A stretch of DNA of 64,000 nt from Promethearchaeota archaeon (GCA_030606485.1 JAUWGH010000004.1:233392-297391), one strand, 5' to 3'; counted from the stretch's first letter, positions 1-10,209 are shown. Numbers and translations are program-made. Notes: generated by a model not told the origin, from the letters alone.

Positions 1-2
1 AT

Positions 3-1247
3 GTAAACAAATATAAAGCATCTTTTTTTAAAAAATTGGGTTTTGGAATCGTTCAAGGTGAGCGAGATCGCTTTCACGTGAAGATGTTAGAAGGAACAAG
101 GAAAGGACAACCCCCACTAGATTTAATCGATTGCAGAACGACTGGAGGAGTTTTTAACTTAGGGCATAGACATCCGGAAATAATAAAGGCATTAAAAGAG
201 GGTATTGATGCAGGTCTAGATATCGGAGATCACCATTTAATAAGTGAGCAAAGATCTTTACTCGCAAAACAAATGGCGGAACTTCTTCCCGGAGATATTT
301 CTAAAACTCAATACTGTGTTGGAGGTGGAGAAGCAATAGATTTAGCCTTAAAATTAGCTAGAGCAATTACGCAAAGGAAAAAAATTATTTCAGCAAATAG
401 AGCGTATCATGGGGTAACAGGGTTTGCTTTAGGGGCTTGTGCTTCAAATTTTAAAGACATTTTTCTTTGGGGGCCATCTGATTTTGTACAAGTTCCTTTT
501 GGGGATATTAATGCAATATCTAAAGTAATAGATGAAGATACTGCAGCAGTGATTTTTGAAACCATTCCGGCTACTGGAGGTATTTTAATTGCTCCGGAGG
601 GATATTTTGCTACAGTAAGAGAGTTATGTGATGATAAGGGAGTCATAATGATTTCTGACGAAGTTCAAACAGGTTTAGGTCGAACAGGAGAACTCTGGGC
701 AATTTTTGGGGGATTATATGAACATGAAAAAGTTGTTCCAGATATAATTGTACTTGCTAAAGGAATGAGCGCTGGTTATTATCCCATAGCCACTTGTAGT
801 TATAAACCTTTTATTGAAGAAGTATTTAAAGATGATCCTTTCCTACATATAAGCTCTACTGGGGGTTCTGAGCTTGGTTGTTATGTTTGCAGGAGGATGC
901 TCGATATAATTTCTCAACCTAAATTTTTAGAACATGTTAGAAAGATGGGAAGGGAATTTAGAGATGGTTTGAACGAACTTAAAAAAAAATATTCAAATAT
1001 CATTGTAGATGTACGAGGAAGGGGGCTGATGTGGGGGATTGAGTTTAATAATGAGGTTTATGGGCAAGTATTTACAGTTTATATGATTAAGAATGGTATA
1101 TTTGCGGATTACTGTGGGAATAATAAGTCAACAAATAAATTAATGCCCCCTTTAATTATTGAATCTGAGGATATTGATGAAATTTTAAAACGTTTAGATA
1201 TTGCGTTAAGTGAATATCCTAAAAAAAAAAAAGAGGTGCAAATGTAA
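3..1247 (+). CDS. Class III (acetylornithine/4-aminobutyrate type) aminotransferase, 5' end cut by window
   Basis: PLP-dependent fold-type I aminotransferase transferring an amino group to a keto or aldehyde substrate. Visible motifs are the GGGEAIDLALKLAR segment, the cofactor-aspartate motif DEVQTGLGRTG and the Schiff-base lysine in LAKGMSAGYYPIA (about residue 242 counted from the TTG at 36). The frame is open to the left edge, and the residues before that TTG read sensibly (YKASFLKN), so the true start is probably outside the window. The stop codon touches the ATG of the next gene (TAAATG), which indicates co-expression. Substrate cannot be told from sequence; the neighbouring kinase-like, HAD and UbiA genes suggest an amino-sugar or lipid-linked metabolite, which is inference. 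Confidence 0.88.
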   Translation, partial: VNKYKASFFKKLGFGIVQGERDRFHVKMLEGTRKGQPPLDLIDCRTTGGVFNLGHRHPEIIKALKEGIDAGLDIGDHHLISEQRSLLAKQMAELLPGDISKTQYCVGGGEAIDLALKLARAITQRKKIISANRAYHGVTGFALGACASNFKDIFLWGPSDFVQVPFGDINAISKVIDEDTAAVIFETIPATGGILIAPEGYFATVRELCDDKGVIMISDEVQTGLGRTGELWAIFGGLYEHEKVVPDIIVLAKGMSAGYYPIATCSYKPFIEEVFKDDPFLHISSTGGSELGCYVCRRMLDIISQPKFLEHVRKMGREFRDGLNELKKKYSNIIVDVRGRGLMWGIEFNNEVYGQVFTVYMIKNGIFADYCGNNKSTNKLMPPLIIESEDIDEILKRLDIALSEYPKKKKEVQM

Positions 1248-2210
1248 ATGAAAATAAATACAGACATTATAAATGAACTAGAGAATACAATTGATACTAT
1301 ACATCCAGAGCGTGGTAAAATCCCAATAAAAATTCTTGGTTTTGGTGAAATAAGTTTAGTATTTGAACTCGTAGATGATCCTGAAAAAATAGCTTATAAA
1401 AGGCTTCCTATCTTTGATACTGAGAAACAAGTAAAAAAGCATATAAAAGCTTACAAAGAATATAATAGAATCTTAAAGGAGGACATAAGATTAAATATTC
1501 CAGATTGTGATGCTGTGTGGGTAAAAGATCCAAAAGGTAATATTGTATTGTATTGTGCTCAAGAAAAAGTTCCTCCTGAAACGATCGGAAATAAAATTAT
1601 TCACGAACTTAGTAATCATGATGTGAGCAAGTTAGTCTTATTTATCATGAGAGAATTAAAAAAAGTTTGGGACTTTAATAAGAAAAATGAGAATATAAAG
1701 GTCGGTATAGATGGACAAATCTCGAATTTTTCTCTAGAGGGCTACAACCCGAATAATCCAAAAGTTCCTGAAGATATAACATTAATTTATTTAGATACAA
1801 GTACACCAATGTATAAAATTAATGGAATCGAAGCTATGGAACCTGAACTATTTTTAAAAAGTGCCCCATCTTTTTTGAGATGGCTTCTTAAAGCCTTATT
1901 TATTCAAGAAGTAATGGATCGTTACCATGATTGGCGCTTAGTTACTATTGATTTAATTGCTAACTTCTTTAAGGAACAGAAACGTGAACTAATTCCGGGA
2001 TTAATAAAAATAATTAATGATTTTTTTATTCAAGAAGCTGGAGAGTTCAACATAGAATCTATTACATTAAAGGAGGTTCAATCATATTATGATAATGATA
2101 AAATGATTTGGGACATTTTTCAAAGGGTTCGAAAATTCGATCGTTTCATAAAGACAAAACTATTTCGAAAGAAATATGATTTTTACCTTCCAGGAAAAAT
2201 CGAGAGATAA
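1248..2210 (+). CDS. Kinase-like protein, DUF6206-type
   Basis: A 320-residue protein with features of an atypical protein/aminoglycoside-kinase fold: a glycine-containing loop GFGEISLVFEL (about residues 31-41), a possible ATP-binding lysine in IAYKRLP, a catalytic-loop-like GIDGQISNFSL near 155 and a metal-binding-like YLDTSTPMY near 183. That pattern matches what I remember of the DUF6206 family; the assignment is from memory of motifs. It starts directly at the stop of the aminotransferase, so the two are translationally adjacent. It may phosphorylate a small molecule, perhaps the aminotransferase product, but no substrate evidence exists in the sequence. Confidence 0.6.
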   Translation: MKINTDIINELENTIDTIHPERGKIPIKILGFGEISLVFELVDDPEKIAYKRLPIFDTEKQVKKHIKAYKEYNRILKEDIRLNIPDCDAVWVKDPKGNIVLYCAQEKVPPETIGNKIIHELSNHDVSKLVLFIMRELKKVWDFNKKNENIKVGIDGQISNFSLEGYNPNNPKVPEDITLIYLDTSTPMYKINGIEAMEPELFLKSAPSFLRWLLKALFIQEVMDRYHDWRLVTIDLIANFFKEQKRELIPGLIKIINDFFIQEAGEFNIESITLKEVQSYYDNDKMIWDIFQRVRKFDRFIKTKLFRKKYDFYLPGKIER

Positions 2211-2216
2211 TTTTAA

Positions 2217-2954
2217 TTATTTTAAATATTTTTTAATCATTTCAATTTCTAATAATTGTTGGATATTCTCCAAGATAATTGAAGGATTTTCTCTTTCTAA
2301 ATCTTTTTTTAATCCATGTCCCGATAGAATGGCAATACTATTTATCCCCGCATTTTTGGCACATTTAATATCTGTGGGTAAATCACCAATAAAATAAACT
2401 CTACTTTTTTCAATTTTGGAAAATCCATATGTATTTTTAATTGTTTTCAAAGCAAGTAAAATAGGTAAAGGATTTGGCTTCCGGGAGGGAGCATCACTCC
2501 GTGACGTTATCACAGCGAAATATTGGCTTAGATTAAACTTTTCAGTAAAAAAAGCTAATCGTTTCTTTTGTGTATTTGAGACGATTCCCGTGGGAATATT
2601 ATTTTCTTTTAAGATTTTTAAAATATTTTCTAGATTTGGTTTAAGAGTTTCATAGATTTTCTCCAATTTGGGATATTGAAGTCTAAAACGAATAAAGAAG
2701 ATAATAATTTTTAAAGGGTTTGGTATAATTTTTCTGTAATTCTTAAATAAGTTTTTATAAGCCTTAAATTTGTTTTCAGAATCAGATTGTTCTAAAATTC
2801 TGGCAAAATCAATAAGTCTCATCTTTTCAATATTTTGCCATTTATACCATTTATTTTTAAGTTGCTTTAAGGCAGCAAGTTCTAGGCTTGTGTGTGTTAT
2901 AACCACACCATCAAAATCAAATAATACAATTGGTGGATGGGGCATATATATCAT
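2217..2954 (-). CDS. HAD-family phosphatase (phosphoglycolate phosphatase-like)
   Basis: Haloacid dehalogenase superfamily hydrolase of 245 residues. Motif I is LFDFDGVV with nucleophile Asp13 and acid/base Asp15; motif II is the SNT near residue 125; the motif III lysine lies in RKPNP; motif IV is FIGDLPTD near 190. A helical cap sits between motifs I and II, so it should act on a small phosphorylated metabolite. It is immediately downstream of the UbiA gene, whose stop is adjacent to this ATG. In actinobacterial decaprenylphosphoryl-arabinose synthesis a phosphatase follows the phosphoribosyltransferase, so a comparable role here is plausible but inferred. It converges with the kinase-like gene with a 6-bp gap. 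Confidence 0.8.
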   Translation of the reverse strand: MIYMPHPPIVLFDFDGVVITHTSLELAALKQLKNKWYKWQNIEKMRLIDFARILEQSDSENKFKAYKNLFKNYRKIIPNPLKIIIFFIRFRLQYPKLEKIYETLKPNLENILKILKENNIPTGIVSNTQKKRLAFFTEKFNLSQYFAVITSRSDAPSRKPNPLPILLALKTIKNTYGFSKIEKSRVYFIGDLPTDIKCAKNAGINSIAILSGHGLKKDLERENPSIILENIQQLLEIEMIKKYLK

Positions 2955-3902
2955 TTAAATTAGTCCAAAAATTTCTAATACGGAATCCCAATAAAAAGCA
3001 ATAAACATTAGAATCAAAATAATTATTCCAGAAATTATTATACCTTTATCAAAAAAAGCTTTTACTGGGTTTCTAGCGATTTTTGGATTTGCTTTTAATA
3101 AATACATATATTTCAATATTAAATATAATGCAACTGGAATAGTAAGAACTGAAGAATATTGATGTAATTTAATATTTTCTACATCAAGCAAATTAAATGG
3201 TCCTAAAATTATATACAACGAGTAGGTCATAAATAATGAACTAGCAACCAAAATATGAAACTCTTCCAATAGTTTTTTTGAGTATTGATCATATACATTT
3301 TTATGTTTAGAGGCATTCTTTTCTCCCATTAATATTAAGTCGGCATCTCTTTTGCAAATAACTAAAAACAATGCAATTAAAAAAATTGCTAAGAATAGCC
3401 ACGGGGATATAAAAACTTCAATTAAAAAACATCCTGCAATAGCTCGAATAATATAAATAATGGATAGGGAAATAATATCAACGAAAGCATATTTTTTGAA
3501 GATAAAATTATATAATTGCCCTATGACGATAATTAATAATAACATTAACCCAAATAATAAATTTGGAATTATAAAAATAAGACATAAAACAATGAAAAAT
3601 ATCAAAATGGTTAATAGAAAGAATGCAAAACCTTTTGATAAATCACCTGATGCAAGAGGGCGTTTCTTAGATTTTTCTGGATGCGATTTATCTTTTTCAA
3701 TATCAATAATGTCGTTTACGATATAATTTATTGATGACGCGCAACATGCCAGAATAAATCCTAATATTAAAATGGGCCATAAAGAAATATTTAAAATCAT
3801 TTCTCCAAAAAAAGCCGCTACAAATATTAATGAATTTTTATAGTATTGTTTTACGCGCAATAGCCTTAAAATAGAAATTAACTTTCTTGTCATTAATATC
3901 AT
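2955..3902 (-). CDS. UbiA-family prenyltransferase, decaprenyl-phosphate phosphoribosyltransferase-like
   Basis: Integral membrane protein of 315 residues with about eight to nine hydrophobic helices. The first Asp-rich motif is NDIIDIEKD (Asn63, Asp64, Asp67, Asp71), followed by HPEKSKKRPLASGDL. The combination NDxxDxxxDxxHPxKxxRPxASG is typical of the Rv3806c-type enzymes, which transfer 5-phosphoribose from PRPP to a polyprenyl phosphate, rather than of quinone or heme prenyltransferases. The pairing with a HAD phosphatase fits a lipid-linked pentose pathway feeding surface glycans. A second ATG nine bases in (3893) is an equally good start. Confidence 0.8.
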   Translation of the reverse strand: MILMTRKLISILRLLRVKQYYKNSLIFVAAFFGEMILNISLWPILILGFILACCASSINYIVNDIIDIEKDKSHPEKSKKRPLASGDLSKGFAFFLLTILIFFIVLCLIFIIPNLLFGLMLLLIIVIGQLYNFIFKKYAFVDIISLSIIYIIRAIAGCFLIEVFISPWLFLAIFLIALFLVICKRDADLILMGEKNASKHKNVYDQYSKKLLEEFHILVASSLFMTYSLYIILGPFNLLDVENIKLHQYSSVLTIPVALYLILKYMYLLKANPKIARNPVKAFFDKGIIISGIIILILMFIAFYWDSVLEIFGLI

Positions 3903-4130
3903 TTTTTTTTAGAACAAAATATTGGTGATATAATAAACGCTTCTTTTTTTGTTTTTCTGTTTTTAATTTCGAATTTTGTTTTTAAACGAACCAAAAATTG
4001 TAGATATTAATATTTTGTAAATATCAAACGCATATTCTTGAATATTTATTAGATTTTAATGCGAAAATGATTAGTTATAATTCAATAAATTATTAAAAAT
4101 AGAAGTGTATAACAAGACACTAATTAATTA
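3903..4130. other. Intergenic region between phoU 3' end and UbiA 5' end
   Basis: AT-rich sequence holding the 5' region of the UbiA gene and the 3' end of phoU, both on the minus strand. I see no RNA gene, long repeat or plausible small coding frame in it. Confidence 0.4.
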
Positions 4131-4781
4131 TTATTTTATCTCAATACGTTCGCCAGTAATCATATAATGAATTTTTTCTGCCATCTTACATGCATGATCT
4201 CCACATCTCTCAAGATAACGAGCAATCATTATGTAAGCTATGCATATAGAAATATTTGCAGGAGATTCCATCATATACGTAAGACATTCGCGAAAAATTG
4301 ATAATCTTAATTCATCTACTTCATCGTCTCGTTCTTCAAAATCTTTTAGAAATGATATATCGGATTTATCAAAAGCAACTAACGCGTTCTTTATCATTCC
4401 ATTTACAATTGACATCATGTGAGGAATACTGACAATTTTTTTAATGTGAATCTTTCCTTCTAATTCCTTAGTGGTTATATTTGTAATATCTTTCCCATAG
4501 CGCCCAATACGGGTTAAATAAGTAATCATTTTGAGGATACAGGCAATTGTTCGTAAATCCCGCGCCATAGGTTGATAGAGAGCAATTAATTGTAATGCTT
4601 TTTCTTCATTGCGATTATCATATTCCAACAATTTATCCTTCCTTGAGTAGATTTCTTCTGAATGATATATATTCAAATTTTTAAATGCTTCTATTGAACT
4701 ATTGAGCATATCTAATGCATGAAAACCCATATCAAGGACTTGTTTTTTTAAATCTTCCAATTCATTATGAAATTTTTCCAT
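4131..4781 (-). CDS. phoU: Phosphate signalling protein PhoU
   Basis: 216-residue all-helical protein with the two-bundle PhoU organisation; the helices carry the usual metal-coordinating Glu/Asp patterns (for example RDDEVDELR and YLERCGDHACKMAEKI). PhoU damps phosphate uptake through the Pst transporter. It is the last gene of the minus-strand pst operon, 12 bp after pstB. Length matches classical stand-alone PhoU. A second, AbrB-fused PhoU is encoded divergently upstream of the operon, so the locus carries both a transporter-associated and a DNA-binding PhoU. Confidence 0.92.
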   Translation of the reverse strand: MEKFHNELEDLKKQVLDMGFHALDMLNSSIEAFKNLNIYHSEEIYSRKDKLLEYDNRNEEKALQLIALYQPMARDLRTIACILKMITYLTRIGRYGKDITNITTKELEGKIHIKKIVSIPHMMSIVNGMIKNALVAFDKSDISFLKDFEERDDEVDELRLSIFRECLTYMMESPANISICIAYIMIARYLERCGDHACKMAEKIHYMITGERIEIK

Positions 4782-4793
4782 ATTTATTACCTC

Positions 4794-5627
4794 TTAACCG
4801 AATCTTCCAGTAATATAGTTTTCCGTTAATCTTTTTTTTGGTCTTTCAAAAATTTGTTTTGTTTCACCAAATTCAATTAGCTCTCCAATATACATAAAAC
4901 ATGTATAATCACTTATCCTTGCTGCTTGCTGCATATTATGCGTAACTATAATAACGGTATATTTTTTTTTTAATTGATTGATTAAATCTTCAATTTTCCC
5001 CGAAGATATAGGATCAAGAGAAGAAGTCGGTTCATCCATTAAAATTACTTCAGGTTCAACAGCTAAAGCTCTTGCGATACATAATCTTTGTTGTTGTCCT
5101 CCAGATAAACCCATAGCAGAATCCTTTAATCGATTACATACTTCATCCCAAAGTACTGCTCTTTTAAGACTTGTTTCAACAATTTCTTCTAATTTATTAG
5201 TATCATTTACTTTGTGAATTCTTGGACCGTATGCTACATTATCAAAGACTGACATCGGAAACGGATTTGGTTTTTGAAAAATCATACCTATTCTTTTCCG
5301 ATATTGCATAACATTATTGTTTGATGCATATATGTTTTTACCATGAAATCTAATTTCACCATTGATTTTGCAATTCTCAATAACATCATTCATTCGGTTA
5401 AAAGATCTGATTAATGTACTCTTTCCACAACCAGAGGGACCGATAATCGCAGTGACTTTGTTCTTTTTGATCTTCAAATTAATATTTTTTAATGCATGAT
5501 TATCATCATACCAGAGGTTCAGATCCTTACATTCAATTATATTATTGTTCTCATTTAAATTTCTAGCTGAATCTAAATCGCTATAATTTTCTTTTTTGTT
5601 ATTTCTTATTGAAACTTTTATATTCAT
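4794..5627 (-). CDS. pstB: Phosphate ABC transporter ATPase PstB
   Basis: ABC ATPase with Walker [10 protein letters not shown], signature LSGGQQQR, Walker [14 protein letters not shown] and switch histidine in IIVTHNMQQ. The PstB hallmarks [19 protein letters not shown] and the C-terminal YITGRFG are present. I place the start at the ATG at 5627, which has GGTGAT just upstream; a TTG at 5639 is in frame and would overlap the pstC-pstA gene by 7 bp. A roughly 30-residue hydrophilic extension precedes the ABC core. It drives high-affinity phosphate import with the fused permease and PstS. Confidence 0.95.
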   Translation of the reverse strand: MNIKVSIRNNKKENYSDLDSARNLNENNNIIECKDLNLWYDDNHALKNINLKIKKNKVTAIIGPSGCGKSTLIRSFNRMNDVIENCKINGEIRFHGKNIYASNNNVMQYRKRIGMIFQKPNPFPMSVFDNVAYGPRIHKVNDTNKLEEIVETSLKRAVLWDEVCNRLKDSAMGLSGGQQQRLCIARALAVEPEVILMDEPTSSLDPISSGKIEDLINQLKKKYTVIIVTHNMQQAARISDYTCFMYIGELIEFGETKQIFERPKKRLTENYITGRFG

Positions 5628-5632
5628 TCGAA

Positions 5633-7642
5633 TCACCAAGTTTTTTTTCTTTTATAATGATTTCTCACAATAAATGCTATGCCATATAATATCAAAACTA
5701 AAAATAATAATACAAGAGCCGTGCCAGCAGCTTGCAAATCAGCATATGGTACGTCTGTGGAGAGTATAAATAAATGAAATGTTAACGCCATGACTGGTTC
5801 TAAAGGAGAATTTGGTAATTTTCTTTGCGAAAAAATTACAGCAGTAAATAAAATAGGAGCTGTTTCTCCAGCGGCTCTGCCCATACAAAGAACGATTCCT
5901 GTCACAATTCCTGGGATAGCTGCAGGTAAAATAATCTTACTTATACATTGCCATTTGGTTGAGCCTAAAGCTAAACTACCTTCTCTAAAAGATTGAGGAA
6001 TGCTTTTTACGGCTTCTTCCGTGGTTTTTATTATTGTTGGAAGAATCATTAATCCTAAACTTAATCCACCAGCAAGCATTGAGATACCAAAATCACAAAA
6101 AACAACAAAAAAAGCAAATCCAAACAAACCAAATACAATTGATGGTATTCCATTTAAATTATCTACCCCTGCTCGAATAAGATTTGAAATTTTACTATTT
6201 TTAGAAGAATATTCTGAAAGGTAAATACCTGCTGCTACACCTATAGGAACTGCGAATAAAACAGAAATTCCTACAAGAGAAAGAGTTCCGATAATCGCGG
6301 GTAAAATCCCCCCTTCTCTTCCTAGATTACTTGGGAATTCCGTGAGAAATTCTAATGTAATAGCTGGAAGCCCTTTTATTACAATATAATAAATAATAAT
6401 ACCTACAAAAAATAATACTACAATAGAGGCAAATATAACTACACCATACCAAATTTTTTGCTTATTTTTGGCGGAAATAAATCTCATTACAAAAATTATA
6501 CTACAAAAAATTAAGGTAACCAAAAGAGCGTTTAACCAACCGATCCATGTGCTAATAATTAAAATAATTATTATTGAAACTATTGAATATGTTATGATGT
6601 GTTTATATTTTTTTAAAATATGTTTCAATCTCAAATAAAAATTATTTTCCTTTAATTTTTGAGTAAATATTAAATTTTTAAACCTTTTTTTATGTGATAT
6701 TCCTTGAAATCTTTTATTTAATCTTGATAAAATTTGGTTCGAAATAGTATTAACGGCTAGAGTAATAAGAAATAATATAATTCCTAAAGCAAATAAGGCC
6801 TCACGATGAATGCTACCAGCAGGAGTTTCTCCCATTTCAAGTCCTATACTGGCAGTTATGGTCATTATACCAGAGAAAATATTTGTTATGGGATCAGGAA
6901 TAATTGCGCAATTACCAGTTACCATTAAGATTGTCATAGTTTCCCCTAATGCTCTACCAATTCCCAAAATAATTGCCGTCATAATTCCAGAAAGAGATAT
7001 TGGTAGAACAACTTTAATTATCGTTTGCCATTTTGTCGCACCTATGGCAAGTGATGCCTCTCTGTAATGATTGGGCACGGCGCTAATTGCATCTTCAGAT
7101 ACACTCACTATTGTTGGTAAGCACATTATTGCAAGTATTATTGACCCTGATAGCCAAGTATTCCCCGAAGGAATATTAAAAAAAATCCTTATAAATTGAT
7201 TCAAAACAATTATTCCAAAAAATCCATAAACCACAGAGGGTATTCCTGAGAGAATCTCTACAGCTCCTTTAAGAAATCTACTAATTCTTGGTGGAGCAAT
7301 TTCAGCTATAAAAATTGCGGTGCCAAGACCTAAGGGAATAGCAATCACCATTGCTCCAATTGTGACCAATAAAGTTCCCATTATTAATGGAGCAGCACCA
7401 AAATAATTCCTGCTAGGCAACCATTTCTCTCCAAATATAAAATCAAAAAAAGAAACTTTTTGAAAGAAACCCCCTCCTAAGGCAAACAAAAATATAATTA
7501 TAAAAAATATAAAAATTGTTGCTATAGAAGCAAATATAAAAAGAGATGATTTAATTAAACTTTCTTTAGAAAATGCTTTTTTTGAAAATTTTTCTTGAAC
7601 TGTTTTTGATACTTCTTCTTGATCATATAATTGTATTGACAT
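5633..7642 (-). CDS. Fused phosphate ABC transporter permease PstC-PstA
   Basis: A single 669-residue polypeptide containing both permease subunits. Residues about 40-330 read as PstC: a gated six-helix region with [19 protein letters not shown] and the EAA-like loop [16 protein letters not shown]. After a lysine-rich linker with two extra hydrophobic segments, residues about 400-665 read as Pst[22 protein letters not shown] and a second EAA loop [16 protein letters not shown]. In most genomes pstC and pstA are separate genes of about 300 residues each. No internal stop or frame change is seen, so the fusion is real in this sequence. It lies between pstS and pstB in the expected order. Confidence 0.92.
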   Translation of the reverse strand: MSIQLYDQEEVSKTVQEKFSKKAFSKESLIKSSLFIFASIATIFIFFIIIFLFALGGGFFQKVSFFDFIFGEKWLPSRNYFGAAPLIMGTLLVTIGAMVIAIPLGLGTAIFIAEIAPPRISRFLKGAVEILSGIPSVVYGFFGIIVLNQFIRIFFNIPSGNTWLSGSIILAIMCLPTIVSVSEDAISAVPNHYREASLAIGATKWQTIIKVVLPISLSGIMTAIILGIGRALGETMTILMVTGNCAIIPDPITNIFSGIMTITASIGLEMGETPAGSIHREALFALGIILFLITLAVNTISNQILSRLNKRFQGISHKKRFKNLIFTQKLKENNFYLRLKHILKKYKHIITYSIVSIIIILIISTWIGWLNALLVTLIFCSIIFVMRFISAKNKQKIWYGVVIFASIVVLFFVGIIIYYIVIKGLPAITLEFLTEFPSNLGREGGILPAIIGTLSLVGISVLFAVPIGVAAGIYLSEYSSKNSKISNLIRAGVDNLNGIPSIVFGLFGFAFFVVFCDFGISMLAGGLSLGLMILPTIIKTTEEAVKSIPQSFREGSLALGSTKWQCISKIILPAAIPGIVTGIVLCMGRAAGETAPILFTAVIFSQRKLPNSPLEPVMALTFHLFILSTDVPYADLQAAGTALVLLFLVLILYGIAFIVRNHYKRKKTW

Positions 7643-7978
7643 TTTAAATTAGTGTTTCTTTTATTACTAATAGTTTTATAACTCCATTGCTTAAAGAATC
7701 AAAATCATATGCGATATTATTTTTTATTTTTGCATCTTTTTACCTTTTCAAGAAAGAAAAATTAAGATTAAATAAAATCTATATCATCATATTCTCCATA
7801 TATGAATATATTTTATAGAGAAATTTTGTGATATTAGAGGAATAATGGTTAGGATGATTTTTAATCAAATATAATTAAATAAATTATTGTTTTAAATAAA
7901 AAATATAGAGTTAGAATTTAAAAATTGAAAAAAAAGATATTAATTAAATTTTAAAATAACTCGAATTTTTTATTTGAA
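7643..7978. promoter_or_regulatory. Gap between pstS and pstC-pstA
   Basis: 336 bp of very AT-rich sequence between two co-directional minus-strand genes. The length suggests that the permease-ATPase-phoU part may have its own promoter or that the pstS message ends here. I see no coding frame; runs such as CATATATGAATATAT near 7797-7812 are compatible with TATA elements but not diagnostic. Confidence 0.3.
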
Positions 7979-8851
7979 TTAACCCCATAAACGAACAAAA
8001 CCTTCATCATCGACGATTTGTTGTCCACATGGGCCAAAAATAAAGCTTAGAAAAGCTTTTGATGCGGCATTTGGTTCTCCGTTAGTTATTAAATGTAGAT
8101 ATCGTGATATTTTATAAGATCCATTCTTTACATTAGCAATGGTTGGTGCTATACCATCTATTTCTACACCAATTACACTATTATCAAGATAACCCAAGCC
8201 AACAAATCCAATTGCATTTGGATTATTGGAGATTTCAGTTCTCATTACTCCATTAGATTGAGCTTTTAAGTGGTTAGCAACATCATTTTCATAATCTAAA
8301 TCTTCTTCTAATCCTGTGAGGTCTTCAAAACTTGCTCTTGTTCCCGAACCTTCAACTCTATTCCAAACAACAATTATTGTTGTTGAAGTTGTGCTACCAA
8401 CATCATCCCAACTATCGTATATTCCATTGTAAATTCCTACTAACTGTTCCATTGTAAGACTAGTTAAACCATGAGTATTATCAGCATCAAAAATAATAGC
8501 TATTCCGTCTAAGGCAAATGAAAAATCTTTCAAATTGCCAGTTACATTTTCATTTGGCGGTGATTTCACAGGACGTGAAGCCATACCAATATCTGTAATT
8601 CCATCAGTTACATGAGCTATTCCTGTACCTGAACCACCAGCACCAACTGTAATAACATAGTCAGGATAAAGTCCCATAAATTCCTCTGCCGCTTTGTCTA
8701 TTATTGGAAAACAAGTCGTTGAGCCGTCAATATTAATTGTGTATGTTTGTGTTCCATATGGATTATAATAGAGAGCTGTGATTCCCCATGTCGCAAAAAA
8801 AGTAATAATTATTGCAATTATAGCTAAAAATGCTATTCCTTTTTTTTCCAT
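7979..8851 (-). CDS. pstS: Phosphate-binding protein PstS
   Basis: 290-residue extracellular substrate-binding protein. The N-terminus (KKGIAFLAIIAIIITFFATWG) is an uncleaved-looking membrane anchor, followed by the phosphate-binding loops: GSTTCFPIID near the N-terminus, GAGGSGTG and DIGMASRPVK in the middle and RVEGSGTRASF later. It is shorter than E. coli PstS but has all ligand loops. First gene of the pst operon on the minus strand, with a 345-bp control region shared with the divergent AbrB-PhoU regulator. Confidence 0.92.
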   Translation of the reverse strand: MEKKGIAFLAIIAIIITFFATWGITALYYNPYGTQTYTINIDGSTTCFPIIDKAAEEFMGLYPDYVITVGAGGSGTGIAHVTDGITDIGMASRPVKSPPNENVTGNLKDFSFALDGIAIIFDADNTHGLTSLTMEQLVGIYNGIYDSWDDVGSTTSTTIIVVWNRVEGSGTRASFEDLTGLEEDLDYENDVANHLKAQSNGVMRTEISNNPNAIGFVGLGYLDNSVIGVEIDGIAPTIANVKNGSYKISRYLHLITNGEPNAASKAFLSFIFGPCGQQIVDDEGFVRLWG

Positions 8852-9196
8852 TTTTGTATTCCTTATTTTTTTTAAAAATTTTTTTATAAAATTTCAAAAG
8901 AAAGGAATTATTTACGATATTTATTCATTATCGACGTAAAATATGGATTTTAAAAGAGAATATTGATGGCAATATATAATATATATTTGAAATTAATAAT
9001 GGATACCAAATCCTATTATTTTATTTTTTTGATGGAAAATCTTAATTTTTAATTTCTTACATAAATATATAATTTTTTGTTTTTATATATAGAATATATA
9101 ATCTATATATAGAAATATATAAATGATATTTTTAATTTATATATATATAAATTATATTGAAAAAGCATAGACTAATTCTAAATCAAAGTAATTATA
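8852..9196. promoter_or_regulatory. Divergent control region of pst operon and AbrB-PhoU regulator, with direct repeats and a palindrome
   Basis: The 345 bp between divergent start codons contain two near-identical 17-19 bp direct repeats of the form TATATAGAA(A)TATATAA at 9086-9102 and 9106-9124, and a perfect 22-bp palindrome at 9133-9154 (arms TAATTTATATA), 42 bp before the regulator ATG. Because the regulator has an AbrB-type DNA-binding domain, which usually binds AT-rich symmetric sites, these are good operator candidates for autoregulation and pst control. AT richness raises the chance of fortuitous palindromes. Confidence 0.45.
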
Positions 9197-10198
9197 ATGG
9201 AAATACGAAAAGTTCAAATCACAGGAGGGTCATCCTTTACGATAACTCTTCCAAAAGAGTGGATTACACAAATGAAAATCAATAAAAATGATACTTTAGG
9301 TTTAACTCCTCAATCAGATGGAACTCTTTTAATTACTCCAAATCCCTCTGAAGAAAAGCTAAAACGTGTTAAAGAATTTCATATAGATGAAATTCAAGAT
9401 GTAAATTATTTATTCCGATTATTAATAGGAGCTTATATAATGGGGTATAATTATATCAAGATTGTCGCTAATAGTAAAATTAGCCCACAATTTAGAGATT
9501 GTGCCATAAATTTTACACAGACGGCAATTGGACCAGAAATAGTTGAAGAAACCTTAAATACAATTACAATTAAAGACTTAGTAAACCCAATAGAAATGCC
9601 ATTCAATAAGAGTATAAAGCGAATTAATATTCTTGTGAGGACAATGCATGAAGATGCAATAATAGCTTTAAAAAATAAAGATAAAAATTTGGCTGAGGAT
9701 GTTATATCTAGAGATAGGGAGATTAATCGACGACACTGGCTTATTGCGCGTCAATCTAATATGGTTTTACAAGATATTATCTTAGCTCGAAAAATGGATG
9801 TTTCCCTTGAAGAAGCAAATCATTATTTTCTTATTAGTAGGCATCTTGAAAGAATAGGAGACCATGCAGTGCGAATTGCAAAAAATATTTATTATCTCAT
9901 TAAAAAAAAAATAGATATAGAGATTATTAATCAGATATCTGACGCAAGTAATTTTTCTTTAGATATACTCACCAAAAGTCTAGAGGCATTAGAAAGGCGA
10001 AATATAAAAATGGCTAATGAGGGTATAGAGCATATTTCAGATTTGCTAGTATTGTGTGAAAATATAAGTAAATATCCTATTGATTCTAAAGACATATTAT
10101 TAAGATTAAATTATATCTCAGAAAGCATTAGAAGAACAGGAGAATATGCCAGAAATATTGCTGAAATAGTGATTAATACTTTAATAAAAGATAATTAA
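9197..10198 (+). CDS. Phosphate uptake regulator: AbrB/SpoVT DNA-binding domain fused to PhoU domains
   Basis: 333 residues. The first 45 residues (RKVQITGGSSFTITLPKEWI) form a swapped-hairpin AbrB/SpoVT DNA-binding domain. The rest, from about residue 110, is PhoU-like helical repeat with the diagnostic ISRHLERIGDHAVRIAKNIYYL and RRTGEYARNIAEIV. This architecture is common in archaea and is taken to be a phosphate-responsive transcription factor. It lies divergent from pstS behind a palindrome-containing region, which supports control of the pst operon and of itself. Confidence 0.9.
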   Translation: MEIRKVQITGGSSFTITLPKEWITQMKINKNDTLGLTPQSDGTLLITPNPSEEKLKRVKEFHIDEIQDVNYLFRLLIGAYIMGYNYIKIVANSKISPQFRDCAINFTQTAIGPEIVEETLNTITIKDLVNPIEMPFNKSIKRINILVRTMHEDAIIALKNKDKNLAEDVISRDREINRRHWLIARQSNMVLQDIILARKMDVSLEEANHYFLISRHLERIGDHAVRIAKNIYYLIKKKIDIEIINQISDASNFSLDILTKSLEALERRNIKMANEGIEHISDLLVLCENISKYPIDSKDILLRLNYISESIRRTGEYARNIAEIVINTLIKDN

Positions 10199-10209
10199 CC
10201 TGCCAAAAA

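Noticed and set aside
6810..7067. Open frame opposite pstC-pstA
   Set aside because: Antisense to a clearly conserved permease; no independent coding signal.
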